Assembly: GCF_910592395.1 (NCBI RefSeq)
Contig: NC_088311.1
Span: 10,480,501 to 10,544,500 of the forward strand
Length of the DNA stretch: 64,000 bases
Source: Lineus longissimus
Taxonomy: Eukaryota; Nemertea; Pilidiophora; Heteronemertea; Lineidae
Direction of reading: 5' to 3'
Shown: piece after piece, positions 58,813 to 64,000 of the stretch
How the letters are laid out: the number at the start of each line of letters is the position of its first letter
Position numbering within the stretch: position 1 is the stretch's first letter
The notes under the pieces: model-generated
Told to the model about the DNA's origin: nothing
The model's database searches: none
Seen by the model: the letters and a program-made list of their open reading frames with translations, nothing else
Made by a program: the position numbers and the translations under genes

Positions 58813-58829
58813 TTTATTGACAAATTAAA
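58813..58829. terminator. Abutting convergent poly(A) signals
   Basis: Minus-strand AATAAA (58818-58813) for the TNF-receptor-like gene and plus-strand ATTAAA (58824-58829) for AP5B1 lie 5 bp apart. Cleavage about 20 nt beyond each would make the two mRNA 3' ends overlap by roughly 50 nt. A second minus-strand AATAAA at 60538-60533 could give the receptor a shorter 3' UTR. Confidence 0.5.
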
Positions 58830-59230
58830 AGAGGAATTCTACAACAGCATTTGAAACAAAAGACAGTACACTTGTATCTAAGGTTCTGTTGTGATTCCTT
58901 GCTGGCATCTCAGATTTTGCCAGAGCAGACAGCACAGCACGTCCCTCATGGTGGCAAATGTGTACCTTGATGTGCACTTAAGATTGGACAGAGTACTGCT
59001 GGGTGTGTTGCCTGTCTGCCTGCCCTAGCTGTGTCCTTTGTCTGCAGAAGAGGACACGCTCATCTGATTTGCAGTATGACAAAACCATAGGCTTGGACTG
59101 CTTTTGTTAGCCATGTTTAAAAACAAAGGAATGCTGTGACAATGAATGGTAATTACCATGTTCAAAAAAGGGTGTTTCCCATGCAAAGTGGCCCTAGGGA
59201 ATTCCATCCATGAATCACAGTTGGAAAGTA

Positions 59231-59390
59231 CAGTGGAACCTCCTTTAGCGGACACCTCTCTATTAAGGACACTCGTTTTGGTCCCAAATTGGTTGTTTCC
59301 GTTCAATTTGACCTCTCTAAAAAGGACACCTCTCTATTAAGGACAGCACTTGTCAGTCCCAAGGGTGTACTTAATAGAGAGGTTCTGCTG
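59231..59390 (+). mobile_element. MITE family M1 copy
   Basis: TA|CAGTGGAACCTCCTTTAGCG...AGAGGTTCTGCTG|TA. It would lie in the long 3' UTR of the TNF-receptor-like gene if the distal signal is used. Confidence 0.85.
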
Positions 59391-60339
59391 TACATTCATT
59401 GACAGAGTATTACAATTACTGTACAAATACAATGGGTGTCCCATTTTCATTGACAAAGCTCAGATAAACTTGCGATACAATTTTGAAATGACATATCCTA
59501 AGATATAGGCGAATAGGTAGAAATAAGTACAACTCTCTAGTGCTGATTTACATGTATGCAGTATAAACAGAACTATGAGTCATTAGCTTGGCCTGTGTCT
59601 GATCAAAGTTTGACATCATGGGCCAGAATTTGGTCTCAGCAAGGAACTTTCCAGTCGAATTTACCCTGAGGATTCCCCAAGAAAACAACTAAATTAGGAA
59701 ATCCCCATTAACTTATCTACAATGTACACAACGCAAGTAGCGGTGAACCTTTAAAGAGATCTAATCGTGGCATGAAAACTTAATTTAGACTAGCTAACTG
59801 GTGATAACCTCAAACAGCGTCTAATGTAAATAATTGACTGAAACCAGTAATGTTATACAGTGCTAGATGCAATGTTACCCATATGCCCAGCTCACATAAT
59901 CAACTACCTGAGGGAACTTGAAACTGCTAAATTTTTCAATGGAAGCTTATTCTCGCCTTAGGTTTTAATGGGCCATTCAAAACTCCCAATTTTTAGAGGT
60001 GTTTCGTGATAGGTTTCCTTTCAAGTGATAACAGATTTGTGTTAACAGTACAGTTCATCGCAGACATGCCAGGTAGAAACTATCAATGATGAAATTGTTC
60101 ATTGAGTGTGGAATTCTCTTGTCTTGCCTAACATAAATTGAACTGCTAAAATAATCCAAGCCCACCACCACTGACTACACTAAATATGTATATGGTCATT
60201 CTTAACTAGATTCACAGGTTGTTCAATGTTTTTACTCTGACCAACTTGAATGTTTTATATTTACAATTTAAAGCAACAACTCAGATCTGAGACAGACTTG
60301 TTTCTTCAAATTGTAATGATCACTGCATAAGGCAGTGTT

Positions 60340-60377
60340 GCAGTTTTAGTTGACACTCAAGTGTCAACTAAAACTGC
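60340..60377. repeat. Perfect 18-bp inverted repeat (hairpin) in a presumed 3' UTR
   Basis: GCAGTTTTAGTTGACACT, 2-nt loop, then its exact complement. The stem can extend a few pairs with one wobble. It lies 540 bp past the receptor stop codon on the minus strand. Confidence 0.85.
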
Positions 60378-60916
60378 CACACTACATACACTATATACAT
60401 AAAATATATATACACTACAAATCTTGGCCTTTCTGGTATTTCTCAATAACGGCTCATGCAATCCTGTACAGTCCAGGATCAACTATAAACTTGGTGTTAT
60501 ATTCAATGTTTTGGAAGGGAATATAACACATATTTATTTCCTGGCCATGTCGATGCATATGAATTTAATCAGCTTCAGACAGAGCTGTCCTTAAAGACCA
60601 GCTATATCAAAACTGCAGTATATTGGTCAAAGTCAAAGTAAAAACATTGCATACTGCTGTATATCTGATGAAAAATGAAAAATCATTTAGTCTCGCCATT
60701 GATCCCTCCCTCCCCCTCCTGAGACACGAAACAAAAGGATACCTTGAGAGAAAGATATGGCTCTCTGCCACCCCTCGTTAACCAAGGATTACCATACTAA
60801 GTATGTTGCTCCTTTTTTTGTCAGCATTTTCAAATTGAAACCCAATAACCTTTTATGGCAGGATTTCCCGCCGGAAACAAAGTCAGTTGAACAAAATGTC
60901 ATTTCAATTCAACCTT

Positions 60917-63753
60917 TTACTCATCAGCTTGTTGCATCAGGATTGCATCCTCCTCTGCCTCCTCTTGAATTGGCCCCCGGTTTTCCTCCTGGCCTTCCTC
61001 ACCTAGGGCCTGTAGCTCCAAACCATTTCCATGCACTGCCTCCTCATCTGAAAGATTATTTTATTAGCAATTATTAACTGTATCAAAGAGACATAAGGAT
61101 CTGTTTTATTTTTGATAAGATAAGATGTGATTGGTTGATGTGTATCAATAAAGCTGATAATAGTTGCGCGTACACCATGAAATATTGGTGAACCAATTGC
61201 ACGTACACCACCACATTGCCGCGACAAATTTGTTCGGCAATCCATTGCCGGTACAAATTGCCAGTGGGTTAAAAGCTCGGCTTTGTCATGGTGTACGCGC
61301 TAATGGATTGGCAATTAGCTAGTTAGATGGTTCGACGACAGGCGGCGCTTTCGAAATGGCGCTTTCTGCTTATTGTTTTCGCGCCATCTGTTGCCGGATT
61401 TTATAATTAGCTGCAGTGCTGGTGTACGCGCTTGGTGGATTTTCGATGGTGCCGCATTGGTTCGCGAACCAAGATTGGTGGTCCATTTTCAGGTGGTGTA
61501 CGTGCGGCTATAATATTTTAAGAATTATGCTGTATGTCTCCTGGTGAGTTCCATCATATTAGACTTAATCTGTGGATTCAGGCTCAACTGAGAAAGGTCA
61601 AATCAGCTGGATACTGTCTTTTTTCTTGATGTTATGGTTGTTTTCGAGGAAATAATCTGTTGAGGCTTCAGTTGGCACTTCCAATTCAGTAAATACGCAC
61701 GTTCCCTCGTAAAAGTTTGATTCATTTCATAGTGTTGGCAAGCATATACATGGATGAAGGATGCTCTGGAGTCGACAATTTCAATAAAGAAATTTACCAT
61801 GTCCTGCATTATTGGCCAGCTGACGTTGCATCTTTCTCCTGTACAGGACAACTCCCAGCACCAGCATACCAATTAGCGGAATTCCAAATCCTAAGCCAGT
61901 TCCAAGTCCTATTTCAGTACTGGTACTGATGGATGTCTCAGTTGGTTTGGCCAGAGCTTTGACACCTTCCTTGATGTCAGGTTGACCTTGATCTTGCTGC
62001 ATGAGGTCTACCATTGGCGTGGCCTGAATTTCGTTCCAACCTAAAAAAAAAATTATCAACTAAAATCTGACAACCTTTTTTTGAAATTCTCACATTCGCA
62101 TTGCAACTTTTAATTTGGGTTTTCCAGGCAAACAAAATGTAAATATGCCAAGACTTTGCTTTATAGTTCTTGCAGAGTACTCCTTTCAGTGCCTTTCTTA
62201 TCATTATCAATCTAGATTATGGGTAGTCTCTTTGATGTATATCGCCATCATACAATCAAACCACCTATCAAAATAAATCAATGGCTTGTATTGAAATAGG
62301 GTTGGTATTGTTGAATTATGCTAAAATACACCCTAAAAAAGCGGTATTCAGGATCACACATCACTAGTTTTTGCTCTCTCAACAATATTTGCTGTGTTTC
62401 CCACCAGCATTGAATTTTTAAGGGTGGGACGTCACAAGTGTCGAAATAAAATGTGCTTTCTGGGATGTTTTTTGCACCTAATACCACCAAAATATGCTCT
62501 TAAATGCCCTAAAAACTAAGTAAAAGTAATTGCTCAAAATTTTTGTAAAGTCTGCAGATAAACGTTTATCAGCAGAAATGGGGCTACAATGCCTACATAA
62601 CCCCTTTTCCTAGCCCCCCCCACACCCTTCCCCACACCCTTCCCCACTGGCAGGACCGAACCCTGATCAGGGCACCTTGATAAAGAAAGAATTCTGAATC
62701 CCACTAGGAAAACAGATGATATATATATATATCTGTTTATTCCTGCTTTAGTTAGAAGACAACAAAATATGAGAACAAGGTGGTGTAACAACAAATAAAA
62801 GTGCAACTAAAATATGTACAGATTGGTATCATATAGTTGGACGTCTGCCGCAGTGCGGTATTACAATGAGAGTCATATACTGTATGTTGAACAGATCATG
62901 TAGATGATCACGCGTTGACCATCCAGCTTTCAGCTACAATTTTTTGCAATATCTTTTTGTCGGGGTTATCCGGTCCATCTAGCTGCTGACCGAGCAGCAA
63001 TCATCCATTTCCAGAGAGCAGCGTTAACATATACATTACATTCGTTCTCCACACATTGCCAAAATAGTTCACGATTTGCACTGAAGTCAGGACAACAACA
63101 GAAGAAATTTATATGTGGGTCAGTGAAGGAATTAGAGCATCTGGGGCACTGTGCCAGCTCTGAGAGAATAGTAAGTGTGTTGGGTCTCGCAAGGAAAGCA
63201 AAATATCTCTTAATGCATGGATATTCTAAAGCTGCAAGCCAGATGAGTGAAGAATAGTCCAATGATTTCTCAATTTTGAGAGTTCTGTCAAGTCCATTTT
63301 TTCAACAGTCTTCTGTGAAAACAATGTTCTCGTGATTGAGAATGGATATCTTAATCAGTTGTTTAAGCGTCTGGCCAGACGGCAATTCAGGTAAACAAAA
63401 TATTCCACTGCTTATGAAATTTTCAAGAATGTGACGGAGACCATATCTATCTAATGTAGCACATAAGAGAGGGATGAAACCTAGTTGAGCGTTGTTTTCC
63501 CCTTGACACAGTGAGTTGTAGCGAATTATGGTGATGATGTCATTAGTTGAAGGAAATGGCTTCAGAAATGGAGGTCCTGATGTTCATACAGAACGTGTAC
63601 ATGTACATCAGCCACATTACACTCACAGTTCAAGTTGACACATACCTTTGCAAATACTCTTGCACTTGGGTGGCACTTTGGGGCTTTCACATACTAAACT
63701 GCAATTTCGGCATTTTCCTATTACGTGATACTGCCCTTCAGGACAGTCTGGAT
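60917..63753 (-). CDS. TNF-receptor-superfamily protein, BCMA/TACI/Fn14-like (3' three exons; 5' end missing)
   Basis: Exons on the minus strand: 63753-63646 (one cysteine-rich repeat, CPEGQYHVIGKC then C-x2-C-x3-C-x8-C-x3-C), 62040-61798 (stalk with T/S-rich stretch, membrane segment GFGIPLIGMLVLGVVLY, then basic stop-transfer RRK), 61047-60917 (acidic cytoplasmic tail ending ...GPIQEEAEED...QADE, TAA). All junctions are phase 1 and fit exactly. The cysteine spacing after the first pair equals that of BCMA; the family's DxL ligand motif is absent. PIQEE fits the major TRAF2/3/5 motif (P/S-x-Q/E-E), as in CD27 and CD40. Such small receptors bind TNF-family ligands and signal through TRAFs; there is no death domain. 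The first exon (start, and any signal peptide) was not found and probably lies beyond 64000. Sense of the call: high for TNFR family, moderate for subfamily. Confidence 0.8.
61161..61510. mobile_element. MITE with TAG(T/C)(T/C)GC(G/A)CGTACACCA ends
   Basis: TAGTTGCGCGTACACCATG at the left, TGGTGTACGTGCGGCTA at the right, and further GTGTACGCGC motifs inside. 350 bp, in the intron before the last receptor exon (on the sense strand). Confidence 0.7.
62950..63560 (-). mobile_element. LINE fragment: C-terminal region of a non-LTR reverse transcriptase ORF
   Basis: On the minus strand the frame runs RYNSLCQG...FIPLLCATLDRYGL...LARPNTLTILSELAQCPRCS...FFCCCPDF...LFW with one stop (about 63300). A C-x2-C followed by H and C in a hydrophobic context, after an R/L-rich helix, is the usual C-terminal zinc-knuckle-like end of CR1/jockey-type polymerases. 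It sits in the intron between the receptor's cysteine-rich and membrane exons. Confidence 0.6.
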
Positions 63754-63952
63754 CTGAAAATATAAAGTGGGACTTTCATCAATAAACATCTGAAATGTAT
63801 CCAGACAGCTTCATCTGATCTCTTTCCTACCATTGTCAATTTAACTACGGATCATTTCGCTAAAATGTTTACCGTTGACTCAGTTTTCACTGTTCTCTCC
63901 AAATGGCATCGAAAGGTAATTTGTAGTGTAAGCCTATCACTGTGGACTACCG

Positions 63953-63980
63953 GACGAGGGTAATTGCAATTACCCTCGTC
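63953..63980. repeat. 28-bp perfect palindrome
   Basis: GACGAGGGTAATTG followed directly by its complement CAATTACCCTCGTC, with no spacer. It is followed by AAAATGGCCGAC on the plus strand. It lies near the window edge, upstream of the receptor's first visible exon. Confidence 0.85.
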
Positions 63981-64000
63981 AAAATGGCCGACTGGACCCG

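Overview
This is an intron-rich animal nuclear genome window. Coding exons are short, with GT-AG introns and one AT-AC intron. The DNA between them is AT-rich and full of MITEs, tRNA-like SINEs, LINE and Penelope fragments and minisatellites. Stathmin, HINT3, HPS1 and AP5B1 genes plus a TNF-receptor-like gene point to a bilaterian. AP-5 is, as I recall, absent from flies and nematodes. The repeat style (a short element ending in a GGCCC/GGGCC hairpin followed by TCTTGTT) resembles marine invertebrates, perhaps lophotrochozoan, but I cannot name the phylum. Gene names rest on family sequences recalled from memory; no database search was run.

Layout. 1.16-11.6 kb (+): a six-exon stathmin-like gene, with a Penelope GIY-YIG fragment just inside intron 2. 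14.1-18.7 kb: gene-poor, dominated by one 37-bp minisatellite present as two arrays in opposite orientation, then a LINE tail and a 52-bp array. 19.8-25.03 kb (-): a HINT3-like histidine-triad hydrolase whose catalytic exon is present in three intact, phase-matched versions. 28.1-40.66 kb (-): a 16-exon HPS1 gene (BLOC-3 subunit) that has kept a U12-type AT-AC intron. 40.86-58.77 kb (+): an 18-exon AP5B1 gene (AP-5 beta subunit). HPS1 and AP5B1 start head to head, with 200 bp between their ATGs. 60.9-63.75 kb (-): the 3' part of a small TNF-receptor-superfamily gene (one six-cysteine repeat, a membrane segment and a PIQEE TRAF-type motif). Its first exon lies beyond the exons found here, probably outside the window.

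Functional theme. HPS1 (with HPS4, a Rab32/38 exchange factor for lysosome-related organelles) and AP5B1 (late-endosome/lysosome adaptor) act in the same trafficking field and apparently share a bidirectional promoter. That spacer contains an MiT/TFE-type E-box.

Structural theme. Partial exons have been tandemly duplicated across splice sites again and again: AP5B1 exon 7 (12 copies), HPS1 exon 4 (3-4 copies), HPS1 exon 6 (4 copies), HPS1 exon 13 (2 copies), and the complete HINT3 exon 4 (3 copies). No CRISPR, operon or bacterial-type feature is present.
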